Shown here one piece after another: positions 35,193 through 47,800 of a stretch of DNA of 64,000 nucleotides (positions are counted from its first letter, which is position 1; each line of letters opens with the position of its first letter). Source of the DNA: Amyloporia xantha. Its lineage: Eukaryota; Basidiomycota; Agaricomycetes; Polyporales; Adustoporiaceae. A model generated the notes under the pieces. The model saw only the letters and a program-made list of their open reading frames with translations. It was not told the DNA's origin and searched no databases. The translations under genes were made by a program, and so were the position numbers. Location: contig JAYKKR010000015.1 in the NCBI GenBank assembly GCA_036971615.1, positions 434,001 to 498,000 on the forward strand, written 5' to 3'.

Positions 35193-36486
35193 TTACAGCT
35201 TACTCCGTACCCGTCGCCTCCGCTGTCTCTCCCTGGACGTCCTGCCATCCGAGGCACTTCGTTCCCTTCGGAACGTCGAAGGGTCTGGGACCTTGTCTGG
35301 ATCGATGCCTTCCTCCTTAGCAGCCTCCCGAAACACAGGGTGGTTCCTGAGCTCGTACGCGATCCGTTCCTCCTGCGAGGGCTGGTCGGGCGCGAAGACC
35401 TCGAAGTCGGGCTGCCGTCCGTACCCCACCGTCGCTACCCTGATCAGTATCGCGCTGCGGCGCTCATCAATACACATGAAAGACAAAGGAGAATGTGAGA
35501 CGCACGCAGTCAGTCCGAAGATGGGTTTGGTCCCGCCTGCCTCGCGTCCGGTCAGGAAACGGTGTATCCGCACTTTGCCTTTATTTCCGGGCCAGTTCAT
35601 GTCGCTGTACGTATGATATTTCATCTCGATCATCTCGTGCTCGGTGGAGAAGGGCGGTTCGGAGTGCAGGAACGAAGCGAGGGGATGGGAGAAGAGCGAG
35701 GCCACTTCTGGTGTGTTGAGAATGGGCTGTGGAGCCTGCGTGAGCTATGCTTGACACGATATTGGGGTGATGGAAGGAGACTCACCCTGACGGTGTGGTC
35801 CAGTACAAGCACGACGACACTATAGGGAAGTGAGAACAAATTGGGGAGGAACCAAACATAGAGTACTCACGGGGTGACGATCAATTGATTCCTGGCGATG
35901 AAGGGCTCCAAAAGACAGAGCATTGGTACCTTTCGGGGGTCCATTGGTAGTCCTATCTACTGCGTTCAGCCTTGGCAATCTAGAAACAAGTAAGGACTTA
36001 CCTCCTCGAAAGCTTCTCGCCGCTGTGGTCTATGTAAACATGAAGGATGGCAAGCCAACCTGTACTCACCGCTGTCCACTCGATGTTTCGGTCCTGCGGC
36101 TCCCATTTCCCACCTGGTAATGAAGTATCACCAGCATAGGTTCTCAGCGTCGATGCCCGCCTTCAAACCCAGTAAAACAGACGATTAAAACAGACGAATG
36201 AGCTCTGGATTGAGTCTTGGCAATACGAAATGGTCAGACATACCGACTGAGTAAAACGTACAAGTCGCCCATCCTGCCTACGAATAGTGCGACCAGCACA
36301 GCCGCACATCTTGACCTCGGAAACCTCATGCGCTGCCTCGGAGGGTGATATGTCAGCAGGTTCTGCAGGCATCTTGACGGCGAGACCGTTAGGTACTGTG
36401 TCAGCCAACTAGTGTGATCGCGCTCAAAAGGCAATAAATTACGAACAATTTGGACTCTGGTTTGAGAACTGGTATGGGGGCTTCAT
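35193..36486 (-). CDS. Nudix hydrolase, CoA diphosphatase type (PCD1/NUDT7-8-like)
   Basis: Hydrolyses CoA or its derivatives to phosphopantetheine and 3',5'-ADP; yeast Pcd1 and animal NUDT7 are peroxisomal. The exon order on the minus strand gives CAAVLVALFVGRMGDLYVLL, then LRTYAGDTSLPGGKWEPQ and the Nudix helix ARREAFEEIGLP (REUxEExGU intact), formed by three exons with a small exon at about 36011-36031. LCLLEPFIARNQLIVTP, HTYSDMNWPGNKGKVRIHRF and GLTAAILIRVATVGYGRQP follow. The C-terminus is strongly basic (RERQRRRRVRSKL), ending in TAA at 35193-35195. There is no PTS1 tripeptide in the classical SKL form, although the end is also SKL-like: the last three residues are SKL. Peroxisomal import is therefore likely. 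The start at the ATG at 36486 is provisional, because its first intron would be only 34 bases. Confidence 0.87.
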
Positions 36487-38331
36487 CAAGGTGGAGTTGT
36501 GGCCTGTGGAACTTGAGGAGACTGCTTCGTCTTTGCCTGGTGGACATCACATAGGTCACAACACACTAACAGAGACGATTGCAGCACTTGGCGAACTTAG
36601 CAGAAATGCTTCCGCCCATCCCCACAATGTTGAATTAGCGCCACCGTCCGATCAATCAAACTGTCCAGGCAGAAATTCGGGGTTTTGGCGACATATGTTC
36701 TATATTGGGTACCTGGAAGAAGCTAAATGACATATGTGGCAGATGGTAACCCATAAACCATAACCCTATTTATGGGTCTCTCACAAATCCCGAGAACGGC
36801 CTCCGACAAAGTCATCACCAGATTCACCACAACTGCATTTCCACCGAACTATGACGGGAAATGTCTTCGCTCTTCAAACACATCGAATGCCCCCATGAAC
36901 CTCGTAAATTCTTTGACCCAGTACCATGTCATTCTGGCTATTACTGGCGTGTCACTTACACTCAAGCCGACCTGGCGCAAAGCTAATATGACCGCGGTCC
37001 CTGCGAAGCTCGAACACTATGGCTATAGTGGCTGATATACAAGCACATGCGCACAACAGAAATCAGACTTGTTCTGTTTGGCGATTGTACTCAAGGTAGG
37101 CATCTGCGGCCCTGAGCACAATCGTCTTTGAGTTATTCCTGGAAGCGACCAATGTCCTTGTCATTGGGAATTCCCAGATGCGATTGAATAGAAGCCATTC
37201 AACCACTGACAGCTTCAAAACACTTGCACTCACTATTCGGAATACGCTCACAGCAGCGACGACGACGCCTCCTTCGAGTACGGTTAGCGGAGTCTAATGG
37301 GGCAACCTGCAGCTCGGACATCGTGCGTAACCGGATCCATCGTATCGATATTACTATTGACGCCGGTGCGAATGGATGTTTCACCGATGAGATGGTGGGT
37401 GACGCTGGGTTATTGAATGCTTTCGTAACTGACTGGTCCTCCGTGAACGGAACAGTTTACGCACCGGACGTGTGCCTGGCTTGTCATCAGTGAACTCGAT
37501 TTAATCAATCTGTGACTTGAGGCCGGGCCCAGGAGTCGATCCATCTTTCCGATGACTCATGAGGACCATGATGCTGGCCATGGTGCACTACACTAGGCCG
37601 GCCCATGGTGTGAACGAGGTCGGCGGTTCTGTGTAAGCTGGCCATCTATTGTCCGTCGATGATCGCTATTCGATTCTTCCTGCGCGGCTGTGCTTGTCAT
37701 ACATGTCAATGGTTTTGGCTTTTCAGTGCGCTTGACCACATTCTCGACGGCCGTACGGCGGCTCTAACTCTCATTTTGGGACACTCATTATTCGAACAAG
37801 ACTGTCAGCCTATTATATGCTGTCGTTCTTGCTGTACGAGGTATACTTTTGTCACTATCTTCGAACGTGTTGAGCGGCTTATCTGGATCTGAGGGAAATG
37901 CTCGCCGGATAATTAGCCTCGCCATGCACCAGGCGCGTGGCTCGCCAAATCTCCGTGGCGCTGTCGCACATCCTTCGTGGTTGTTGGGACTCTGAACGCC
38001 AGCCGAGCCTCAAACGGTCCACTAGTGACCTTTACAGACGGTGTTTATATGGCGGAGTAATCAATGACAGGCAATTTCCTGTGCCTGCCGGCGCATCTCT
38101 CAATTACATCCTGACATGTGTGTGAAGATGAATAGGTCTAGAGGCGGCTCTGGCATTCTGAAGCCATTCCCGTGTAGACGCGCATGTCTGACGCTGTCAT
38201 TCCACGGACTTGAAGCCCGGAGAACGTTGGTATGTACCACACTGCCCCGGCTTTGTACGTACCCCTTGTGCCTGATTCCTTGGTAGGTGTCAGGCTCCAG
38301 AGGAGTACTTCGGCCGGGAGCAAGCTGCTGG
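36487..38331. other. intergenic, no gene recognised
   Basis: 1.8 kb between the Nudix gene and the small secreted protein gene. Short plus-strand frames (36491-36730, 36772-37035, 37224-37493) have no family resemblance and cannot be spliced into one protein by eye. The part from about 37500 to 38300 is likely upstream regulatory DNA of the secreted protein gene. Confidence 0.4.
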
Positions 38332-38338
38332 TATAAAA
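38332..38338 (+). promoter_or_regulatory. TATA box of the small secreted protein gene
   Basis: A perfect TATAAAA lies 74 bases before the ATG at 38406. With transcription starting about 30 bases downstream, the in-frame ATG at 38361 would fall at or before the cap site. That favours the ATG at 38406, where a canonical signal peptide begins. Strong TATA boxes are typical of highly expressed secreted-protein genes. Confidence 0.65.
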
Positions 38339-38405
38339 TGAACCTCATTCGTGGCGAAGAATGGCCAGCATCCACCTTCACTCAATCCTCAGCTCTACCA
38401 GCAAA

Positions 38406-39054
38406 ATGTTCGCCCGCATCTCTTTCGCAGCACTCGCTGCTGTCACTCTCGCCGTCGCCGTCCAGGCCAAAATCCCACTGTTCCCCCACCCCCACCGGCG
38501 TTCACTCGCTGGCCAGACGGTCGCATTCGCGTGCTATGGAGGCGGAGGCGACTGTGAATGTCCGACTGATTTGACCGGGGACAGCAATGGCGTTCTCATT
38601 AACGTCTATCCCGGATACCAATGCGCCTATGCCGGCGGTGCCTGCACCTGGGACGACGCGGTATGTATTCCTAATGGTTGCCCGACTCTAGTCTAGTCTC
38701 ACGACGGCTGAGCTGACGAAATGACCTTGATGATAGACCGGCGCACTCCAAAACACGGGCCAGACGAATTGCCCAACTTCTGCGGCATGCAGCACCACCA
38801 GTGGTTGCGTCTGCCCGACCGATCTCAACGGCGACACTGGCGTATTGATCAATCAGTTCACTGGGTACCAGTGCGCGTACGTTCACGGCGCTTGCACTTG
38901 GGACTACGTAAGTCCCAGATTCGCTGCTGGAGATATGACATGAGATACTGATCATGCTTGGCGAATGAACTTTTAGACGGGGGCGTTGCAGAACACGGCG
39001 CAGACCAATTGCCCTACCACTGCAGTGTGCGCACAGCTGGCCTCCGACTCTTAA
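38406..39054 (+). CDS. small secreted cysteine-rich protein with an internal tandem repeat
   Basis: Three exons joined in phase 0 encode about 170 residues. The N-terminus is a clear signal peptide (MFARISFAALAAVTLAVAVQA) followed by a short dibasic-containing stretch (HPHRR). The mature part consists of a repeated module. Copy 1 has CECPTDLTGD, GYQCAYAGGACTWD, TGALQNTGQTNCPTSAAC. Copy 2 has CVCPTDLNGDTGVLIN, GYQCAYVHGACTWDY, TGALQNTAQTNCPTTAVC. The introns fall at the same place in each module (after CTWDD/A and CTWDY), so the gene grew by duplication of an intron-bearing exon. Even numbers of cysteines suggest disulfide bonding. The function is unknown: a surface-active or effector-like secreted protein. 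The stop is TAA at 39052-39054. Confidence 0.82.
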
Positions 39055-39974
39055 ATACTATTTTGTGCAGGAATGAGGGTTATGGTTGTAATACTTTTGG
39101 TCCAGGGGCGATTGTAACTCGTGCTATGTAATAGGGCAATAGTGTCTCCAGACTAGTTGAAATAGCAAATTGGGACACTTTATATGCGTGTGGGACTGCA
39201 TAAGAACGAAGCAGTATCGCTGAATTTGGAGACAGCATCGTGATTGTAGGGACGCCGATCATGTCATTCCGCTTTTCTCAACCTGTCGATCTGAGAAGTT
39301 ATGTCAGTTCGGACAGACACTGCATGTTGCCTAATGTCATAGGCGGAAGATCTTGTCTGACTGTCCAGGAAGCACAAATTGTCTGGGAAACATCACCGTT
39401 TTCTCAGCAACCTTTCTGTCATATAACAGCCCTGTGAAATCCGTCCTAAGATAAGCTGATTGGTGCACGAAGCTTCACATGGCGTCTACATTCTAGTAAT
39501 TGTCTGGATGAGTTGCTGGTATCTGTCAGACTCACGAGTAGAATGCTAGCGGTGAACATTATATATAATCATAAATAATATAGCGCTCCCTATGTTGTAC
39601 TTACAAGACATATAGACTGCGCTCTATAGTAAAACAGTTTTGCGTCCTGTTGACCCGGAGTGAACGAATGGAAAGTCTGCCTTCCTAGACATGAAAGTAT
39701 CGATACAGACCAAATATATAGAAGGAGTGAATTGGGTTGAGTGTCCGCAATGAGGTTTCTAGTTTCAATGCCGCATATCTTGGGTAAAGCCTTGGGTGGG
39801 GATCTCCATGATCTTCTCCAAATCGCCCGCACCAGCGCGACTGATTCTGCCTGGTACCAATTTGGTCAATGGTGGGAATTCGGGCATCTCGTCTGTCATG
39901 GAGAAGGAGTCTGTGCTGATCTCAACATTGAGTGGCTATACCAACGCGTCAGTTATAGAACACATTAGGATCCC
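39055..39974. other. intergenic, no gene recognised
   Basis: 920 AT-rich bases between the secreted protein gene and the stop codon of the DUF6534-type gene. It contains an AT-only patch near 39560-39585 (ATATATAATCATAAATAATATA). No coding pattern is seen. Confidence 0.4.
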
Positions 39975-41893
39975 TCATTCGAGACCAACCTGTCTGTTGC
40001 CGAAATATCTCGGACTGGCAATGTCTGTCCTGTTGCTAAAGCGATAAGATGGTGTCAGCAGTGGCCTCGCGGACTGCGTGGAGATAGTGAGGCCGCTGCT
40101 GTAATTTCTTCGGAGGTCTACTCTAGCATTTAAGGTGGCAAGTAATGCATTGAGGGAAACTGGTTTAAATGCACAAGCGGTCAGTACGCTGCTCGAGCAG
40201 CTCATGGAAGCTATACATACGTTTTGGAAGTACGAAGAAAAGCGAGATGAAGATCAGGTTGTATGGCATTGTGATATACTGTGTAATGCAGAATATCAAT
40301 CACAGGTGTGCCATGTTAGGCAGACGTCTTACGGTTACTAGACATGCAATTTCGCAAAGACTGAAGCGAATATTTAGAATATGGAGACATGCTGAGACGA
40401 ATCACGCACCTGGTAACAGCGCTGCTGTTGACTCCGTATATCATCAGCACGCGAACGATTGATTTTGTGCTGAAATCAAATTGAATATGAACGACTAGTT
40501 CGATGAGTATTCAGGACGGCGCACTTGGGATATCCTTTGCGATAGCTTCTCAGATATATACACAGCGAGATCGCGATGAGGCCATCCGTGAAGACGCCCG
40601 CACCGAGGCTCATGTACAATATCCACTGGTAGAACACTTGCGTCAGTATGCATGTGTAATGGACCATAGATCTGGACATACCGAGATACTTGAGAGATTG
40701 AACACATCGCCAATAACGACAAAGCTAATACATAACTCATTTGGTAAAAGTCTTTCAGTAGAGCTGAAGTCACCTACGTGCGAATAGAAAACGCTTTTAT
40801 GGTGAGAAGCAGTGAGTAGTCGGCAATAGCTGGAAAGGTACATGTATCGACACACCCAAGCTACCACCTGGAAAACAAATACTCAGCACCAGGGATCATT
40901 ACATGTGCGTCAAGAGTTGGGCTTACCAAAGGCAACAGCAGTACTCGAGGCCTGGATACAAATACGTTATGACCCATGGACAGGTAAGAGTGGAGGATAA
41001 TACACACGATGGCAGTTGTGAGGTACCAATTCCCCTTGCTCACTATGGGCGATTAGCTGAGGTACGATAAATTGTACTGCAGGAGCATCGACTTACGATT
41101 CCACATTCGCTGACAGAACAGGCTTGCGAAAACATTTTAGACGTCTTATGGATACGAGTGCAGCAAGGGAACCTACCTTCTCACGATTGCATCACTGAGT
41201 CCCTGAATTGAAAGTTCAAATCGACGAGACGGAGGACATGGGATTGGTACTCACAGCTACGACAATATGCCCCTGCCAGAGATCGTTTAGCTCGAAGAGG
41301 AATATTCATGAAGGTAATCATTCACCTTGAGACTCCTGGAAATATTGCAGTTGACAATCAGCAACACAGTACGTACTGTTCAAATTGAATGTCATACCAT
41401 GAAGGCACGAGTAGAGCAGTTTGGTCCGCAAAGTCATTTACGGCGTAGATGTAGATCGTATGGATAATCAATGCTAGATGCAGCGAATCGAGTACCCTGT
41501 ATGACTCTTTGAGCGTTCATGGCAGTGCGCTATGTTTATCGAACGCACCAAAGGACATAGACCTAGCAACAGACCCACAATATTCTCATACGTCAGTATC
41601 GCGTTGCCTTCAGTAGCTGGCGGTCTCACCAAGCTTTTCAAGAGCATGCTATCCTTCCGGCTGTGCTTGGCAAATATATATGTCTGCACATTTGTCACGC
41701 CGTACAAGCTGGTTTCAAAGCATTCAGACCTCGCCTCTTACTGTCGGTCCGATCGCGATTATGCTTACATGGAAGCCGCGATGGTCCCTACAAGGCCTAG
41801 GTGAGTACCGTCCTCCGCGCTGAAACAGAGACAAATACCTAATAATGCGACACCCAAAGTCTCGTCGAGGGAGACATGGGATACAGGTGCCAT
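39975..41893 (-). CDS. DUF6534-type multi-pass membrane protein
   Basis: Agaricomycete-specific integral membrane family of unknown function. It was recognised from several exons in order on the minus strand. The start MAPVSHVSLDETLGVALLG (ATG at 41893) is followed by LVGTIAASILYGVTNVQTYI and KHSRKDSMLLKSL. Then come VLDSLHLALIIHTIYIYAVN, GNWYLTTAIVCIILHSYL and MSYVLALSLLAMCSISQV. The hallmark segment GAGVFTDGLIAISLCIYLRS and the characteristic LLATLNARVDLRRN precede a polar tail ending in TGA at 39975-39977. There are several tiny exons and many introns, so the full protein (roughly 350 residues, about seven helices) is not confidently joined, and some joints may hide lesions. The nearest other membrane gene (42890-44069) is unrelated. 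Confidence 0.62.
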
Positions 41894-42889
41894 GGTCGGT
41901 AGGGAGTTATAAGCCGTATGACAGAGATGCTCAGAGCTGCATAATCTCCCAATCTCTGTCATATATATATGTATGCGACCTGTGTAAGAACATCGGGAAC
42001 CACCTCATGCTGGGGATGGAGACTATTGAGATAGTGAGTGGAGTCCGCATCGAGGCATCACCTCTAGTGACACTTCATGGCCATAGTTGAATTTGACGCT
42101 GATGCAGGAACTGCTCGATCTGAGCATACGAGATGTCATCAGACAGGGATGCAACAAATAGGCAACGTGCCTGACATCTGAACAATGCTAGGGAGGTCAT
42201 CCCTCTGCGAAGTACACATGGTAACAAGTATTAGCTTCAGACAATGGCGATGCCTGTGCACCTCGCATGGTCAAATTGAATTGTTCACTACAATTTAGAT
42301 TCAGATGGCCTGATGCAGATCAGTGGCCGTAGGAACCAACCAACTGCTGTGGAGGCCATGTTGGCGAGACGTATACTGTCGTCGCATGCTGGTTACGGGA
42401 GACGCGGGTGCGGTGTACTCGAGATGAACACTCCACACAATAGAGATCAACAGACACTGTGTACTGAGTCCTGGTAGCACGAGCGAAGTGAGCGTGTATG
42501 TCTGATACAGAAAGAAACTCATCTCACTTATACACGTGCAGCGAAGATACCAGATACGAGACGGTTGAGTTCGCATTGAAGAAAGGAAATACAAGGTGCT
42601 GGATAGGAACCACATCTATTTCTCACCCCACTATGCCTCGAGATCGCTACCTCCGGAATGGCCTAGCCAACCAGTTGGGAATGCCGAGAAACCGCTGGCA
42701 TTATGATACATACAATCTGCATTGGCACGTACAACAGTAAAAACTGACGAGGAGTCTAGAGACGCAAACACAGTGAATAACATACACTGAAGACTACAGA
42801 GCAAGAAGAAAAAGAAAACGAATGAATACAACATGCCGAGAAGTACGACGAGTGCCACAAATGATCACTGTGCGAAATGGAGATACCGA
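41894..42889. other. intergenic, no gene recognised
   Basis: About 1 kb upstream of the DUF6534-type gene and downstream of the serine/proline-rich protein gene. Two minus-strand frames (42301-42615 and 42631-42858) contain hydrophobic stretches, and one is preceded by a phenylalanine run. They match no family, and I could not link them to exons. They might be remnants of another membrane protein gene. Confidence 0.35.
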
Positions 42890-44069
42890 TTACAGGTCGG
42901 GGGTTCGACGACCAAAACTAGCCCAGCTGGACGCTTCGCTTCCATGCTCTGATGCCACATCGAAAAGGAGCTCCTCTGGAGCACCACTCCCAGGACTGAA
43001 CATGCCCGAACGCGGGGACATCACATCATCCCAGTCGGAGTGCATGTCCAATTCCGACTCGGAGAAATGCATGTCGGGGGAGCCCATTCCAGAGAAGTTG
43101 CTGAGCGTTGGGCTCCGTGCTCCGACAGAATATATGTCGGAGAAGGGGGAGCCGACGCGTGAAGGCTGGGCTGGACCCATCCCCGCTCGGGATCCACGAT
43201 CAGATAAATGCTCCATCGAGCCCAGCGCGGTATTGTACATAGCAGGAACGTCCGGAGTAGACACTCTGGAGCCCGAGGACATGGGTGATATCGCCCCCCT
43301 GGCGTTCGGAGTGACTGTGCGGGGTGATGCGACAGATCCCATAGACATTGGAGTAGGTAGTCGTGGAGAAGCGACGAGAGGTGAATTTGATTGAGACGTG
43401 CGCGGGCGTTCCGAAAGCGGTACTCTTCCGAGAACCGGGGGGGCTGCGCGTACCGATGCATCTTCGATAGGCGCTGGGCTGCTGACCCCAGAGCGCAGCG
43501 AGGTTGAGGTTGGAGAAGACGGTAGAGACGAGTCAGATAAGACATGTATCGGAGAAATGGGATTGTATGGAAGATGAGTATTGGACTGTGGAGGGGTTGC
43601 GGGATTAACATCCGATGCCGCCAAATTACCGATATATGCCTACCTCGTCCATCATAGTTGCCCTCGCCTTATTTCTCTGTCTCAGGTCTGAATGTACTCC
43701 ATTACCTCTCGGATTCCCGATCTGCGGTGGGAATGGTTGTAACTCTACTGGCAAATGAGCACCGTCGCCGTCTGAGAAATCGTCAGATCTCCGCGCTTGG
43801 TTCTCGTCGCCTTCATCGGAATCCCGATGGGGACGTGCAGGAATGGGCCCCTGCCGTTGCTGCCTTTGTCGTCGGCGATTTTCAAGGTAGGATTCTGCCC
43901 AAGCTTCGATCGTCGGAGCGATATGAGGCTCATATACGAACTACAAGAAACGGATGAGCCTGATGCTAATCAACGCCCCGTTTCAAGTAGAGGATCTCAC
44001 CGCCTTGAAAGCAAACGCAAAGGCTACCACGCCTATGGCGCCAACAACATAGACAGCGGGAGCAGGCAT
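42890..44069 (-). CDS. serine/proline-rich protein with an N-terminal membrane helix
   Basis: Three exons joined in frame: MPAPAVYVVGAIGVVAFAFA, then after a GTGAGA...TTGTAG intron FVYEPHIAPTIEAWAESYLE, and after a GTAGGC...CCACAG intron SNTHLPYNPISPIHVLSD. There are about 330 residues in all. Residues 6-22 form one transmembrane segment or signal anchor. A basic/glutamine-rich stretch follows (ENRRRQRQQRQ). The long tail is full of SP and SPR sites (candidate proline-directed kinase sites) and ends GRRTPDL with TAA at 42890-42892. No catalytic domain is visible. It may be an organelle or ER membrane protein with a disordered cytosolic tail. The start at the ATG at 44069 fits the hydrophobic N-terminus. 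Confidence 0.75.
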
Positions 44070-44813
44070 TATGGTGGTAAGAGGGAGGAAAGTCTCCTTT
44101 ACTGCCTCCAGTCAAGCTGCTGCTCGAGGGCGCAAGCGCAGCCTATATATGCCTGCGCGATCACGTCACACGTGATGCATGTCAATGGGTTACACGGCAT
44201 GACAGGCGCATGCCCCACATCCTATTACAGCAATCTGCAAAACGATAGGCCATCGTGCAGAGAAAAACAAACAAGCATGTGACACCCCCGGAAGGGCTTC
44301 AATGTCGTCTGGCGCCACCAGAAAGTGCAGCCATCAACGTACCGATTCCAATAGCTAGCGTTTTGCTCCGAACTTGCTCCAAAACAGATATCTGTGTCCC
44401 CATAAGTAGAAATGCCGTACAAATGGCTCTCGGCAAGAGCCCCACAGTCCGCTGTACTAGAGCCTACAGCTCCCCGGACCGCTCTCACGTGCATGTTTTG
44501 TGAAACCTGGTGGTGGCCTATCGTTTTGCAGGTTGCTGTAGTCCGCGAGTACTCTAGTCGTAAACATACATCGAGGAAAAAGTTCTCAGTCAGTATGCCC
44601 CAAGAAGGACAAGCAGTCCACGAGAATGGATGCAAAGAATGATTACATTGCTATAGTAAAGATGATGGTGTAAGTGGGAAGTCCATGCAATGCAGCTAAG
44701 ATCATGATGAGCCAGAGATATTCGACAAAGTCCACTAATGTTCATGTCCGAATGTCAGTCCACAAACCACGTAAAGAGCGACTCTCAAGCGATGGTACAG
44801 TCCACAGATGAAT
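44070..44813. other. intergenic, no gene recognised
   Basis: 744 bases between the start of the serine/proline-rich protein gene and the stop codon of the chitin synthase gene (both minus strand). It holds the former's promoter and the latter's 3' flank. Frames here (for example minus 44225-44635) show no family motif. Confidence 0.4.
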
Positions 44814-47800
44814 CTACGACTGCGATAGGATCTTGTCAATCGCATCGTTCAAAAACTGCTTCCTATTTGTTAGGTCTGCCTTGGGGAAGCGAGCCTGGAT
44901 GGCGTCCCGAGCCGTTCTGGGGAGAACATTCAACTGGAGAGCCAAAGAATACCTACGAGGATCACTTACTTCTTCGTAACAGTCATGAGGTCCTGCGTAC
45001 TGAGGTAATTCCGCAGCGCATTGATGAGGTCGTCGTCACTAGGGTCTGGATTCATACTTGGGCCAGCGAATGGATTCACCGAAGTCGCAAGCGAGAATGT
45101 AGACATCGGTCGCTGCATCATTCCCATAGGTGGTGGAGGCGCGAACCCGGACTGTGAACCACTCCCTTCCGCTTCACCGCCGAACATATTGAGGTTCGTC
45201 ATGATGGTATTGCGGGGCGCCGTCGGCATCATACCATACACGCTGGCCGTGTGCTGGTATGGCATAGGTGCAGGCATCACCATGTGGCCGTAGTCAGAAC
45301 CAGCGACGGACCCTGGTCCGCCGCCCACCGGCATGAAAGGTAGGTGTGGCAGACTGTACTGTGACATGACCGGCTGTCCACCATACTGTGACAAATTGGA
45401 CTGCGACGGCCTTCCGCGAAGATTCGGATTGGAACCTTTGTGACCGAGTGCATTAGTGTCTCTGTAGTAATCCCCCGCTTGTGATTCTTGGTGGAAGCTG
45501 CGCGGCGATTGTGATCTCGATGGGATCCGCGATCGCACTTGAGAATGGGGCTTGCTGCTATAGCCAGTTTCATCGGAATGACGTGAACCCGTCTCCCAAG
45601 CTTCCGCTTCGTATTCTGTTGAAAGGAGTCAGCTGACAGCCATTTAATGAGTAAAAAGGTGTAACATACCACTGAACTTCTTCAAGGGGATCATCGACTC
45701 GTCGAACTTCTCATCATCATTCATGATGACTTTCTTGTTGCTGCCCTCGCCGATCACAAGACGCGTGTTACCCCAACTGAAGTCGTCCATGCACCAGAAT
45801 GAGTAGAGGGGTAGGAAGAAACTGTACACAGGGTACCTGTAACGATAACTTTGCGTGAGATCCAACATTGAATAAACCCATACATGGACATACGAAAGGA
45901 GATAAACAACCATCCAGCCGATTAACATGAACTCCCGCTTTAAGAGGAAAATTATAGCCTGTGAAGTCGTTTAAAATTGCATCGACATCCGATATTTGGT
46001 ATGCATACCTGCAGACCGTACACAGCAGCTATCATGACGATCGAAATGAGAGGGAAGGCCGCTTTTCCCGTGGCAACGACAATGATCAGGTAGAACAACT
46101 AGAAGAGGGCGTCAGTGAAGATTCCACGTGAGACAAATCGGAGAAGACGTACGTATATCACCGTGGCGGGCAAGATCTATAATTACATGAATGAAGTGAA
46201 ACATTGCAGCTCGTATAAGATACGTACCAGAGTTCCCAACAGATCAATGAACACAAAGAACCGCATGGAGAAACAACAGAACCCAAAGAGTTCAGGGAGG
46301 AAGACGAGCTCGCAAAGATTGTGTACCGTCGAGTTGATCCATCGACGACGTTGAGAGAACAAAACTCGCCATGATTCCGGTGCTATCGTACGTGCTAGCG
46401 CGTTCGGAGTGAACTTCGTCCGGAAGGTAGGGAAATTCTTGAGGAGAAGGGTCGTCAAGTACCGATCTTCACCGAGCGAATACAGGTTCTTCTTATGCAA
46501 CGTGTCGACATTAGGTTCGGAATACTCCTCGATGATGCGATTGGAGATGATGATCGGGCGACCTTTGTCTGCTGTCCGGATGCGATACATGGAGAAACAT
46601 CCCGGGAGACAAGACACAGAGCCAAACAGACTCTCGAATGCCTTGGACAAATGATGCGAAAGATAGTATTCGTAGACCTAAGGTATTCTTTAGCAATGGC
46701 CACGGTGCTGAGTTGGAAAGTAAGAGGCAACGCACTTGAATCATCGTCCACCAGGACCCCTCTTCATTGTCGAGTCGAGTCTCCCCACAAATGCCAATAA
46801 TACTCGAGTCATCCGCCGCGGCCGCTACTAAGCGATTCAGCGAATCCGGTGTCACCGCCTATGACATAGTATGAGCAAGGTTTAAACAATTGAGAAAGCT
46901 AGATATACTGACCGTATCAGCGTCGATAGTGAAAATGTATTCATAGAACGCGGGGTCGATACCGATGACGTTTCGCATCTGATGGTATATCTCCAACTCC
47001 ATAGGTGACATGGGTGCGTCAAAGTGGACTCGGTTGAGGTACTGCATAACGAGAATTTGACTGTCACGCTTGCCACGATTGCCGGGCTTTGTGCGTTCCG
47101 TAGGCTTTCCAACTTTCACCACAACAATGTATCTGGAATAAAACAACGTCAAGAACATACGTGGGAAAGGAGAGCTATCATGAGACTCACGGGACGACAT
47201 GACCCTCGAATTCATATAAGCCCGAATAAATTTTGCCGTAATTGATAGCCTTCGAGCCTTCACCGACAGACTTGAACAGCAGTGGCTCAGGATCGAGCTT
47301 GGGGTCAACGCCCAGAATGTCCAACACAATGCGCGGAGTCGTCCGGTCGTTGCCAGTACCAATGATGTTACCGTCGCAGATGATGAACATAAGCTTGCGC
47401 TTGTCGTCATAGTTCAACGCCGCCAATGAATCCAAGGTCCGGCGCAATGACTCCTCGCCTTCAGTATAACAGGGGACTTGACAGAGGACGAATTTATCGA
47501 GCATCTCTGGAGTACCTGAAGGAGACAACTGCAAGGCAGCCAGGACTGTATACAATAATGAGAATGAGTTTTCTCACAATATGATAAATCTTCTCACATT
47601 TCACCGCCATAGAGGCCATGATCAAAGCCGAAAAGACCAAAAGCATGATGTTCTGTACTTGACAGCGAGGCGTGTCTCGGAAGTCGAGTTCACCGAAATA
47701 GAAGAGATTCTTGATGCAATTGACGTTCTGATCACGGTATGTAGCGTTCATACCAGCAAGGACAGTTTGGATGGACTTAGAAATGTCTTGGCCAGGCTGC

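Noticed and set aside
34784..35320. 178-codon plus-strand frame after the cysteine-cluster gene
   Set aside because: Aromatic low-complexity translation without motifs, overlapping the well-supported 3' exon of the Nudix gene on the other strand.
38361..38405. Upstream ATG of the small secreted protein
   Set aside because: It lies about 29 bases after the TATA box, so at or before the expected cap site, and it would put 15 extra residues before the signal peptide.
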